A DNA stretch of 11,365 nt from an uncultured Lachnospiraceae bacterium (GCA_947178115.1 CAMWXF010000027.1:1-11365); one strand, 5' to 3'; positions 1 through 5,846 are shown, numbered from the stretch's first letter. The notes: a model not told the origin generated them from the letters alone. Program-made: numbers and translations.

Positions 1-112
1 AAACGTCCGTGTCCGGCTTTAATGAGACACGTCCAAATACAGCTTATAAGAACTTCATAAGCTAACGAGCAGCTTTGCTGCGAGTGATGAAAAGAAAATC
101 GGAATCGGAGGT
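1..112 (+). promoter_or_regulatory. Hairpin-rich leader of rpsT
   Basis: This stretch holds no gene. It contains three short inverted repeats in a row: CGTGTC/GACACG (8-13 with 26-31), AGCTTAT/ATAAGCT (41-47 with 57-63) and GCAGC-TTT-GCTGC (69-81). They are followed by the GGAGG ribosome-binding site at 107-111. The stems are seen directly. That they form a 5' leader controlling S20 synthesis is inference: S20 autoregulation is known in E. coli, but I know of no described leader in clostridia that this matches. I could not place a convincing -35/-10 pair, so the promoter may lie before the window. Confidence 0.35.
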
Positions 113-118
113 GTGATC

Positions 119-382
119 ATGGCTAATATCAAATCTGCAAAGAAAAGAATCTTAGTAAACAAGACGAAGGCTGACAGAAATAAGGCGATCAAGTCCGGCG
201 TTAAGACAGCGATCAAGAAAGTATATGCTGCAATCGAATCAGGAGATCAGGCAGCTGCCAAGACAGCTCTTACCGCTGCTACATCCGCGCTTGACAAGGC
301 TACTAAGAAGGGTGTTTATCACAAGAATACTTCTGCAAGAAAAGTATCCCGTCTTACGCTTGCCGTTAATAAGATGGCGTAA
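119..382 (+). CDS. rpsT: 30S ribosomal protein S20
   Basis: This 87-residue protein is the primary rRNA-binding protein S20, which binds 16S rRNA early in assembly of the small ribosomal subunit. It has the usual size, the characteristic N-terminus MANIKSAKKR, high Lys/Arg/Ala content, and the family's ending in which a KGVYHKNTSARKVSRL segment precedes the C-terminal helix. I place the start at the ATG at 119, because GGAGG at 107-111 sits 7 nt before it. A GTG two codons earlier (113) overlaps the spacing region and would add only Met-Ile. The gene stands alone on the plus strand, between its own hairpin-rich leader and a strong terminator, so it appears to be monocistronic or the last gene of its operon. 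Its right-hand neighbour is convergent. Nothing in the protein looks unusual. Confidence 0.97.
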   Translation: MANIKSAKKRILVNKTKADRNKAIKSGVKTAIKKVYAAIESGDQAAAKTALTAATSALDKATKKGVYHKNTSARKVSRLTLAVNKMA

Positions 383-421
383 AAAAAGTAAGTCGCTTCG
401 CGAATCGAAAAAATTAGAAAC

Positions 422-457
422 AAAAACACTTCCTACCGTCATGGGAAGTGTTTTTTT
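422..457 (+). terminator. Intrinsic terminator of rpsT, probably bidirectional
   Basis: A perfect stem AAAAACACTTCC/GGAAGTGTTTTT (422-433 with 444-455) with a 10-nt loop is followed by a run of T on the plus strand, 40 nt after the rpsT stop. On the minus strand the same stem ends in TTTTTG. It can therefore also stop transcripts of the convergent TPM-domain gene that ends at 546. This is a textbook Rho-independent layout; only the minus-strand use is inferred. Confidence 0.9.
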
Positions 458-504
458 GTTCTTTTATCAGATTCGGGTGGTAAAAGGTGCTAATATATCT
501 ACGG

Positions 505-524
505 GGCAGATTGCGCAATCTGCC
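505..524. repeat. Perfect 20-bp palindrome between convergent genes
   Basis: GGCAGATT-GCGC-AATCTGCC is a perfect palindrome lying between the rpsT terminator and the stop of the TPM-domain gene. On the plus strand it is followed by TTTT, so as RNA it is an 8-bp stem with a GCGC loop and a weak U tract. On the minus strand no T run follows. It could be a back-up terminator for plus-strand transcription, or a dimeric protein-binding site. The sequence does not decide between these. Confidence 0.5.
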
Positions 525-545
525 TTTTGACAATATAACACTTTT

Positions 546-1424
546 TTATCTGCTGTGGCCGCCTCCTCCGTGGCTGCCTCCGCCACCGCCGCCTCCGCTG
601 TGGCTACGGCCTCCGCCGCCGCTGCCGCTTGACTGGATTCTGTGCTGTACCACGCTCTTACGCAGGAAGCGGTCCTCTCTGACGCGGAACTGCGGTTCCA
701 TTCCGTCCACATAGGTGGTTGCGGTCGTCGTCTTCGCTCCGCGCTTGGATCTGCCGTTGCACAGTATAAAAATAACAGCCGATACGATTCCTATAGCCCA
801 CGGAACCCAAGCCGGCACGTACACATTAAAGAGCCTTGTTCCCGTCATATCATGATAGAAATCATTCACATATGTCTTATATGCGCGGTAAGGATCATGT
901 TCCACATAGCGGTATACATTGTCCAGAATATGATCGATCTGTTCGCTTGTATAGGCATCCTTGACCTTTCCAGTCGTACAGAACCATGTATAGATCCTGC
1001 CGTCATCCTCCCGGAACCAGTTATCCACTAACAGGACACCGTCTCCGTTCGGCTTATTATAACCGAAATTGTAAGACTCATAGAACGCTTCCGCATAGAC
1101 CCTTACAAACTCATCATAGCTCACGTTAGGCTCGATCTCTCTCGCATAGTCCTTAAGCGACTCCTGCAGGGTAATCAGCACAATATCACAGCCGGTCTGT
1201 TTCTCCCGCTTGGCAATCAGGCTGCGCAGTTTATCTTCCTCCTTATCCGTCAGCACATCGGCGTAATCAAACACCCTTTCATCCGTCGCACACTCCGTAT
1301 TGCTCCTCTGGCGGTTGGCAGCACCGGAAACCACACTCTGTCCACCGCTTATCACTATGTACAGAATCAGGACAACTCCTAATATAATATAAAGCCACTT
1401 AAAATAATGAAAATACTCTTTCAT
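546..1424 (-). CDS. TPM-domain membrane protein with Gly/Ser/His-rich tail (YdjH/YgcG-like)
   Basis: The protein has 292 residues. One hydrophobic segment lies at about 9-27 (LYIILGVVLILYIVI), and a second at about 204-222 (VPWAIGIVSAVIFIL). Between them is an extracytoplasmic TPM domain (PF04536 type), recognisable from VFDYADVLTDKEEDKL at 51-66 and the GDGVLLVDN strand at 127-135. The C-terminus is a low-complexity Gly/Ser/His tail (about 265-292), common in this family. The reading frame stays open to 1520, but I choose the ATG at 1424 because GGAGG (1430-1434) lies 5 nt upstream and the longer version would run into the preceding gene. That gene ends 82 nt upstream on the same strand, so the two are probably co-transcribed. 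In B. subtilis the TPM protein YdjH lies beside a zinc-ribbon membrane protein, YdjG. By analogy this pair is likely a membrane-stress module. No enzymatic activity should be assumed. Confidence 0.85.
   Translation of the reverse strand: MKEYFHYFKWLYIILGVVLILYIVISGGQSVVSGAANRQRSNTECATDERVFDYADVLTDKEEDKLRSLIAKREKQTGCDIVLITLQESLKDYAREIEPNVSYDEFVRVYAEAFYESYNFGYNKPNGDGVLLVDNWFREDDGRIYTWFCTTGKVKDAYTSEQIDHILDNVYRYVEHDPYRAYKTYVNDFYHDMTGTRLFNVYVPAWVPWAIGIVSAVIFILCNGRSKRGAKTTTATTYVDGMEPQFRVREDRFLRKSVVQHRIQSSGSGGGGRSHSGGGGGGGSHGGGGHSR
553..630. repeat. GC-rich low-complexity tract encoding the Gly/Ser/His tail
   Basis: Runs of CCG/CCT/GCC-type triplets encode the glycine-rich tail of the TPM-domain protein on the minus strand. 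The tract is compositionally unlike its surroundings and is prone to length variation by slippage. It is coding, not an intergenic repeat array. Confidence 0.7.
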
Positions 1425-1506
1425 AGATGCCTCCATGCCAGAACAGCTTACCGCGATCATAACGCGCTCAAAGCGTATTGGGGACTCTGGCTCAAATTGC
1501 GTAATT

Positions 1507-2490
1507 TTACAGGATCTCAAGCACTCTGACCGCCATAGAGCATATCGCTGTCACAATGGCGAACACAGACGCGCCATAGGCAAAGACCTTCCCCATCGAG
1601 ACCGGCGTTGTGCCGATTACCTTGCCCGTCTGCCCGTTGACATGAAATTGATAGGTTTTGCCCCGGTAACGGTACAGATACTGCCATACCGGCATCAACG
1701 CGTAATTGACACCGTTTCTCTGCAGATTCAGATCCTTTCGATAGGGTCTTACCGTATTGTATCCCGCAAGAGACTGCTGCATCAATTCTTCGGAGGCACC
1801 TCTCGCCTTCATCTGTGCTCTGCCCTCCAGTTCCGGTGCACCCTGATTATAGATCTCCCCGTAGAAACCGGACATATACTTGGGCTGAAAACCCTGCAGC
1901 TGCCGGTAGCCGTAAGGTTCCATCAGATCCATGATCCCGTCGTCCATTGCAAATGAAGCATCCACGGGAATCTTATCAAAATCCAGCTCCATTCTGCGAA
2001 CCACCTCATAGTATGAAGTCTCCACATATTCCGTATTTCCACTGGTCCAGCTCCTGACCTTAGTACCTTCTCCGGCGAAATCATAACGAGCGTTATAATC
2101 GTATAGCCAGAACGGCACATAGATTCCCACCATTTTCTCCAGACTCTTCGCCGACATAAAATCAGAGGGCGTAAACAATCTTCTTGTAAACTCCGCCTCC
2201 ATCGACGCAACGGCTTTTTCCTTATTAATATAGAACGGAAGAATCAGATGAGGTTCCAAGACCCCTTCCACCCGCTCATTATATACAATATAGCTGCCGC
2301 AATGCTCACATCTGCCCGCCGACGCATAAGCCGGTACCTCCATGGGCGCACCGCAGTTGACGCACTGTGTAAGAGAGCCGCCCTGTATCGTATCTTCACT
2401 GTCCTCGCTCTCGCAATGGGGACAGTACATTCTGCCTCTGCCCGGTTCATACACCACGTTACCGCCGCAGTTCCTACATTTAAATAGCAT
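1507..2490 (-). CDS. Double zinc-ribbon (TFIIB-type) membrane protein, YdjG-like
   Basis: The protein has 327 residues. It opens with two zinc ribbons: C5-x2-C8 with C23-x2-C26, then C43-x2-C46 with C61-x2-C64. A middle domain of about 200 residues follows, with the family's 'LPFYINKEKAV' entry and a 'YVPFWLYDY' segment. The last 28 residues (300-327) contain a single hydrophobic helix. Start: ATG at 2490 with GAGAGGGG (2499-2506) ending 8 nt upstream. The layout matches the clostridial and bacillar proteins annotated as TFIIB-type zinc-ribbon proteins, and YdjG of B. subtilis, which works with the TPM protein YdjH and the SPFH protein YdjI in a PspA-linked operon. Here only the TPM partner follows; no pspA or SPFH gene is within reach. 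The ribbons probably sit in the cytoplasm and mediate protein contacts; a DNA-binding role is not indicated. The family match is good, the function is inferred. Confidence 0.8.
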   Translation of the reverse strand: MLFKCRNCGGNVVYEPGRGRMYCPHCESEDSEDTIQGGSLTQCVNCGAPMEVPAYASAGRCEHCGSYIVYNERVEGVLEPHLILPFYINKEKAVASMEAEFTRRLFTPSDFMSAKSLEKMVGIYVPFWLYDYNARYDFAGEGTKVRSWTSGNTEYVETSYYEVVRRMELDFDKIPVDASFAMDDGIMDLMEPYGYRQLQGFQPKYMSGFYGEIYNQGAPELEGRAQMKARGASEELMQQSLAGYNTVRPYRKDLNLQRNGVNYALMPVWQYLYRYRGKTYQFHVNGQTGKVIGTTPVSMGKVFAYGASVFAIVTAICSMAVRVLEIL

Positions 2491-2517
2491 ATTCCGTTCC
2501 CCTCTCTATGTACAATT

Positions 2518-2523
2518 ATGATA
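2518..2523 (-). promoter_or_regulatory. Possible extended -10 box for the zinc-ribbon/TPM operon
   Basis: On the minus strand TGTTATCAT reads as an extended -10 (TGn plus TATCAT), about 28 nt before the ATG at 2490. No good -35 lies 16-18 nt upstream, and I see no convincing SigW-type TGAAAC/CGTA pair, which the B. subtilis counterpart would suggest. The assignment is weak. Confidence 0.25.
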
Positions 2524-2574
2524 ACACTCGATATTTATAATACAGGAATAAAACCTTTCATTACGACACATTCT

Positions 2575-2602
2575 TTGTTATACTAATACATTGAAATATA
2601 AT
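2575..2602 (+). promoter_or_regulatory. Candidate SigA-type promoter of the short-chain dehydrogenase gene
   Basis: TTGTTA (2575-2580) and a perfect TATAAT (2597-2602) are 16 bp apart and end 33 nt before the ATG at 2636, leaving room for the AAGGAG site at 2624-2629. A second, weaker arrangement, TTTCAT-17-TATACT (2556-2561, 2579-2584), overlaps it. The 145-bp gap 2491-2635 is AT-rich and separates two divergent genes, as expected for a promoter region. Confidence 0.5.
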
Positions 2603-2635
2603 AAAGCATAACAAAACAAAGTCAAGGAGTCAACC

Positions 2636-3463
2636 ATGAAAAGAATAGCAATCATTACCGGAGCAAGCAGCGGACTCGGCAGAGAATTTGTAAAGATACT
2701 GAAAGAAAAAAGAGAAATCGAGGAAATCTGGGCGATTGCCAGACATCAGGATAAACTGGATAAACTGAAGAAACAGATGGGTAAAAAGATTCATACGATC
2801 TCCATGGACATTGCCGATCTCACCCGCATTGAAGAGTTCGGCACTATGCTGGCAGAGAACAAGGCCGAAGTCCGATATCTTATTAATAACGCAGGTTATG
2901 CTAAATTCTGTTCTTACGGCGACTTAAGCGTAACCGAATCCGTTGACATGATCAATGTGAACATAAGCGGTGTCGTAGCCATGGGGCTTGTATGCATTCC
3001 CTACATGCCGCGCGGAAGCCACATCATTAATATTGCATCACAGGCTGCGTTCCAGCCGCTGCCCTATCAGAATCTGTACAGTTCCACCAAGGCCTTCGTG
3101 CGCAATTACACGCGTGCACTGAATGTGGAGCTTAAGGATCGCGGCATAACCGCTACCGCAGTCTGTCCGGGCTGGCTGAAAACCCGCTTGTATGACCGTG
3201 CAAACATCGGCGCCGCCAAAGCTACCAGAAGGTTTTGCGGCATGACTACCCCCGATAAGGTAGCGAAGAAGGCTGTTGCAGACGCAGACCACGGCAGAGA
3301 TATCTCGATCTACAGCTTCTACGTCAACTTCTGCCATATAGGCGCAAAACTGCTGCCACAGCGCGTCGTGATGAAGCTTTGGCTGTGCCAGCAGCGTATT
3401 AATCCCTGTGCACGTCCGAAATCCGGAAATAACAACAGTTATTCACGTCCATCCCAGCAGTAG
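2636..3463 (+). CDS. SDR-family NAD(P)-dependent oxidoreductase
   Basis: This is a 275-residue classical short-chain dehydrogenase. The cofactor motif TGASSGLG is at 8-15, NNAG at 84-87, Asn in NVNIS at 109, Ser135 in INIAS, and the catalytic Tyr148-x3-Lys152 in YSSTK, followed by the PG motif at 178-179. All active-site residues are present, so it should be an active cytosolic oxidoreductase. The substrate cannot be read from the sequence. AAGGAG at 2624-2629 lies 6 nt before the ATG. The C-terminus is extended: after a segment that looks like a natural end (VVMKLWLCQQ, 244-253) come about 22 polar residues. The last eight codons overlap the 3' end of the convergent PurF-like gene by 25 bp. 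The tail may have arisen by loss of an earlier stop. The gene appears monocistronic. Confidence 0.9.
   Translation: MKRIAIITGASSGLGREFVKILKEKREIEEIWAIARHQDKLDKLKKQMGKKIHTISMDIADLTRIEEFGTMLAENKAEVRYLINNAGYAKFCSYGDLSVTESVDMINVNISGVVAMGLVCIPYMPRGSHIINIASQAAFQPLPYQNLYSSTKAFVRNYTRALNVELKDRGITATAVCPGWLKTRLYDRANIGAAKATRRFCGMTTPDKVAKKAVADADHGRDISIYSFYVNFCHIGAKLLPQRVVMKLWLCQQRINPCARPKSGNNNSYSRPSQQ
3346..3394 (-). terminator. Terminator-like stem for the PurF-like gene, inside the SDR coding region
   Basis: The arms at 3350-3362 and 3382-3394 (CTGCTGCCACAGC and GCTGTGCCAGCAG) pair over 13 bp with one mismatch around a 19-nt loop. Read on the minus strand, the stem starts 45 nt after the PurF-like stop and is followed by TTTT (3349-3346). 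The U tract is short and the sequence is also SDR coding sequence, so the pairing could be coincidental. The position, however, is right for ending the minus-strand transcript. Confidence 0.4.
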
Positions 3464-4845
3464 GTGCACAGTTTGCACTTGTCTATACCGACGGATGCAA
3501 TCATATCATCCAGACGATGATACCTGAGAGAAGTGAAATTCAGCTTCTCTCTTATTTTTTCTAACATCTCACCATACTCCGTACTATCGGGATCAGCATA
3601 GACCGACAGATTCGGATACTTATTCTCTCCTTCCATCTCACTGATTACGCGGCGTGCGATCAGCTCCATCTCCGAAGTCGAACGAGAAAAATTCAAATAT
3701 TTACAGCCAAACAGAAGCGGCGGGCATGCCGGCCGGATATGTACCTCTCCTGCACCGCTGTGATACAGGAACTCCGTTGTCTCCCGAAGCTGTGTACCGC
3801 GTACGATGGAATCGTCGATCAGCAGCAGGCTTTTGTCCTTGATCAGGTCATGCACGGGAATCAGCTTCATCTTAGCAATCAGATTGCGCTGGCTCTGAAT
3901 TGTGGGCATAAAGGAGCGCGGCCATGTAGGCGTATATTTGATAAAAGGTCTGGAAAAAGGAATCCCCGACTCATTTGCATAACCAATCGCATGCGCGGTT
4001 CCGGAATCCGGCACCCCCGCCACAATATCCGGGTGCGCATCATCCCGTTTCGCCAGCATAGCGCCGCAGTTGTAGCGCATCTGCTCCACGCTTATTCCCT
4101 CATAGGAAGAGGAGGGATAGCCGTAATAGATCCACAGGAAGGTACAGATCTTCATATCTTTTCCCGGAGCCACCAGAGACTTCATGCCGTCCGGTGTGAT
4201 AATCGCAATCTCACCGGGTCCCAATTCACGTTCCGGTTCATATCCCAGATTCAGATAAGCAAAACTCTCGAAGGAGACACAGTATGCATCTTCCTTCTTT
4301 CCCACGGTCACTGGCGTACGCCCGTACCGGTCTCTCGCCGCATAGATTCCCTTCGGCGTCATGAGCAGCATGGTCATGGACCCATCGATCAATTCCTGTG
4401 CATACCGGATACCCTCTATCAGATTATCCCGCTGGTTGATTACTGCTGCCACCAGCTCCGTAGCATTGATATCCCCGCCGCTCATCTCCAGAAAATGTGC
4501 GTGCCCGCTCCGGAAGAGCTCCTTCACGATCTCATCTTTATTATTTATTTTGCCCACCGTGGTGATTGCATAGGTTCCGTGGTGGGAACGAATAATCAGC
4601 GGCTGTGGTTCATAATCGGAAATACAGCCTATGCCGTAACTGCCATGCATGGTATTGGCATCTTTATCGAATTTCGTACGAAAAGGAGCATTCTCGATAT
4701 TATGGATCGCCCGGTCGAAGCCTTCCTCCTTGCTGTATACCGCCATACCGGCCCGCCTCGTTCCAAGGTGCGAATGATAATCCGTCCCGAAAAATAAGTC
4801 AAATACGCAGTCCGGGTTTGAAGCAACACCAAAAAATCCGCCCAA
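3439..4845 (-). CDS. PurF-like amidophosphoribosyltransferase homologue lacking glutaminase residues
   Basis: The 468-residue protein is homologous to glutamine-PRPP amidotransferase along its whole length: an N-terminal Ntn-hydrolase-like domain (about 1-230), then a phosphoribosyltransferase domain with the PRPP loop DDSIVRGT at 344-351. Cysteines sit where PurF iron-sulfur ligands occur: C234, C374/C381, and a C-terminal cluster C457, C460, C463. The glutaminase half is abnormal. It begins MGGFFG instead of MCG-FG, 'HNGN' is replaced by TVGK (96-99), the Arg-Tyr-Ser region reads GCISDYEP (73-80), and 'SDTE' reads NATE (127-130). The start is a TTG at 4845 with no clear Shine-Dalgarno; an in-frame stop lies seven codons upstream, so no ATG alternative exists nearby. 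No other purine genes adjoin it. It may use ammonia, act on another substrate, or be regulatory. Homology is firm, activity unknown. Confidence 0.85.
   Translation of the reverse strand: MGGFFGVASNPDCVFDLFFGTDYHSHLGTRRAGMAVYSKEEGFDRAIHNIENAPFRTKFDKDANTMHGSYGIGCISDYEPQPLIIRSHHGTYAITTVGKINNKDEIVKELFRSGHAHFLEMSGGDINATELVAAVINQRDNLIEGIRYAQELIDGSMTMLLMTPKGIYAARDRYGRTPVTVGKKEDAYCVSFESFAYLNLGYEPERELGPGEIAIITPDGMKSLVAPGKDMKICTFLWIYYGYPSSSYEGISVEQMRYNCGAMLAKRDDAHPDIVAGVPDSGTAHAIGYANESGIPFSRPFIKYTPTWPRSFMPTIQSQRNLIAKMKLIPVHDLIKDKSLLLIDDSIVRGTQLRETTEFLYHSGAGEVHIRPACPPLLFGCKYLNFSRSTSEMELIARRVISEMEGENKYPNLSVYADPDSTEYGEMLEKIREKLNFTSLRYHRLDDMIASVGIDKCKLCTYCWDGRE
3526..3560 (+). terminator. Intrinsic terminator of the SDR gene, inside the PurF-like coding region
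   Basis: A perfect 8-bp stem GAGAGAAG/CTTCTCTC (3526-3533 with 3544-3551), with a loop that can pair further (TGA/TCA), is followed by TTATTTTTT on the plus strand. It lies 63 nt after the SDR stop. The same bases encode REKLNFTSL near the C-terminus of the convergent PurF-like protein, so the terminator is embedded in an opposing gene. The stem and T tract are seen directly; the function is inferred from position. Confidence 0.65.
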
Positions 4846-4865
4846 AATATTGGACTCGCCCGTTT

Positions 4866-4871
4866 ATTATA
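4866..4871 (-). promoter_or_regulatory. Possible -10 box of the PurF-like gene
   Basis: A perfect TATAAT on the minus strand lies 20 nt before the TTG start, which would give a leader of only about 13 nt and fits the absence of a clear ribosome-binding site. There is no good -35 at the proper distance. The six bases may therefore be a chance match in an AT-rich gap. Confidence 0.25.
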
Positions 4872-4914
4872 ATAAAAAAGCAGTTTTGAATCCCGGCGCT
4901 TAATCATCAAATCA

Positions 4915-5544
4915 TCATCTTCCGTGTCCGTCATCGATCTCACAGCCGCACCTTCCGCTCTCTTTGACATGGTTTAACGCCTTGATCGCCCTCTTTCCAA
5001 GCTCTCTGCAATCTTCCGCCGAATCGCCGAAAGCCATGCCGATACTCAGCGTCACCGGCGGAAGCTCTCCTGCCGGATGCAGCAGAACGTCGTTAACCTC
5101 TCCCGCCTTCCTGCAAAACGGTTCTGCGTGCGCGATCGAAACACCGGGCAGCCACATGGCAAAAGTATCTCTGCCCTGTCTGATCATACATGCCGACTCC
5201 GCAAACGATTTAAGCAGCACGTCTACTACACGCCGCAGGACAGCATTGCCCGTATCCTGCCCGTAAATCTCACACACTTCTCTGAACCGGTCCACATTGC
5301 CCACAAGAAGACACCCCTGACTATGCCCGGCACGCAGCTCTTCATCGACAATCCTCTCGAAGTCTCTCCTCTCGATCAGCTTACCAAACCTGTCCTGCCC
5401 CGTCCCGTGCATATCCTGATTCCCGGCATCGGCTTCCTCCGTCCGGAAAAGCTCCTCCTGCTGCTCCCGCTCCCCGTCCTGTCCGAAAACCCTGTATATT
5501 TTTCCTTTAAAACTGTGAAATCCTTGTATGACCTGCTTCCTCAT
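4915..5544 (-). CDS. Degenerate GGDEF-domain protein
   Basis: The protein has 209 residues from the chosen ATG. Residues 1-50 are charged and unassigned. From about 51 to 197 it follows a GGDEF (diguanylate cyclase) fold: DRFGKLIERRDFERIVDEEL, then CLLVGNVDRFREVCEIYGQDTGNAVLRR, which matches the 'DIDHFK-x-IND-x-YGH-x2-GD-x-VL' segment, and the late VTLSIGMAFG strand. The signature itself reads GRDTF (124-128), with the second Gly and the Glu both changed, so cyclase activity is unlikely. There is no membrane segment or sensor domain. The start is uncertain: the ATG at 5544 has GAGG three nt away, while a TTG at 5574 would add ten residues with an equally close GAGG. It is probably a cytosolic scaffold or ligand-sensing remnant. 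The PurF-like gene begins 69 nt downstream on the same strand. Confidence 0.7.
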   Translation of the reverse strand: MRKQVIQGFHSFKGKIYRVFGQDGEREQQEELFRTEEADAGNQDMHGTGQDRFGKLIERRDFERIVDEELRAGHSQGCLLVGNVDRFREVCEIYGQDTGNAVLRRVVDVLLKSFAESACMIRQGRDTFAMWLPGVSIAHAEPFCRKAGEVNDVLLHPAGELPPVTLSIGMAFGDSAEDCRELGKRAIKALNHVKESGRCGCEIDDGHGR

Positions 5545-5704
5545 ACTCCTCAATTCCCGCGAACCATGAGTCAAAATCCTCAGATATCTTAAACACTCCG
5601 ATGCATTTAAAATACTACCATATAAAAAGAAATTCTACAACACTGATTTCTCCCCATCTCACAGCACAGTGTCTTGTTCCTATCCAGGCATAGCCAGCAT
5701 CCAG
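5545..5704. other. Non-coding gap upstream of the GGDEF-like gene
   Basis: Together with the inverted-repeat element beside it this makes about 300 bp without a convincing gene. On the minus strand it carries the candidate promoter for the GGDEF-like gene. A 29-codon GTG-initiated frame (5507-5596, minus) overlaps that gene's start but has no ribosome-binding site. I see nothing else supportable here. Confidence 0.5.
5612..5640 (-). promoter_or_regulatory. Candidate promoter of the GGDEF-like gene
   Basis: On the minus strand TTGTAG (5640-5635) and TAGTAT (5617-5612) are separated by 17 bp, and TGG directly precedes the -10 to make an extended -10. The start point would fall near 5605, giving a leader of about 30 or 60 nt depending on the start codon used. 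The -35 is a poor match, so this is only a candidate. Confidence 0.35.
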
Positions 5705-5840
5705 CGCAGAGGGAAACTAATATCTTAAGGAACCCCTTAAAAAGCGTCGGCACTTAGTGAGGTATTTCACGAACTTAGTGCCGCTACGCTTTTTACGGAG
5801 CGAAAGCGCGGTTCCGTAGATATTAGCTTCCCTCTGTGCG
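5705..5840. repeat. Large nested inverted-repeat element (possible mobile palindrome or structured RNA)
   Basis: An outer imperfect stem pairs 5705-5734 (CGCAGAGGGAAACTAATATC...GGAACC) with 5810-5840 (GGTTCC...GATATTAGCTTCCCTCTGTGCG). Inside it is a second long hairpin: AAAAAGCG (5739-5746) pairs with CGCTTTTT (5787-5794), CGGCAC (5748-5753) with GTGCCG (5778-5783), and TGA with TCA near the tip. A short GC-GAAA-GC tetraloop hairpin follows at 5800-5807. Together these form a three-way-junction shape. The element starts 6 nt after the response-regulator stop. The inner hairpin ends in TTTTT on either strand, so it can terminate transcription both ways. Such compact elements resemble dispersed palindromic repeats, but copy number cannot be judged from one window. 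Confidence 0.65.
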
Positions 5841-5846
5841 TCCGTT

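Noticed and set aside
553..630. Triplet-rich GC tract considered as a tandem repeat or CRISPR-like array.
   Set aside because: There is no regular repeat-spacer pattern. It is the coding sequence of a glycine-rich tail typical of TPM proteins.
1425..1520. N-terminal extension of the TPM-domain protein by 32 residues.
   Set aside because: A strong GGAGG directly before the ATG at 1424, followed at once by the hydrophobic membrane segment, argues for the shorter protein. The extension also overlaps the preceding gene.
3739..4797. Long plus-strand open frame (352 codons) opposite the PurF-like gene.
   Set aside because: It is the antisense shadow of a clearly conserved coding sequence. Its composition (His/Arg/Leu-rich, no recognisable motif) is not that of a real protein.
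5507..5596. A 29-codon minus-strand frame starting at GTG and overlapping the start of the GGDEF-like gene, with a protein-like composition (FDSWFAGIEEYEEAG).
   Set aside because: It has no ribosome-binding site, is very short, and overlaps a better-supported gene. It is most likely the alternative frame of the 5' coding and leader sequence.
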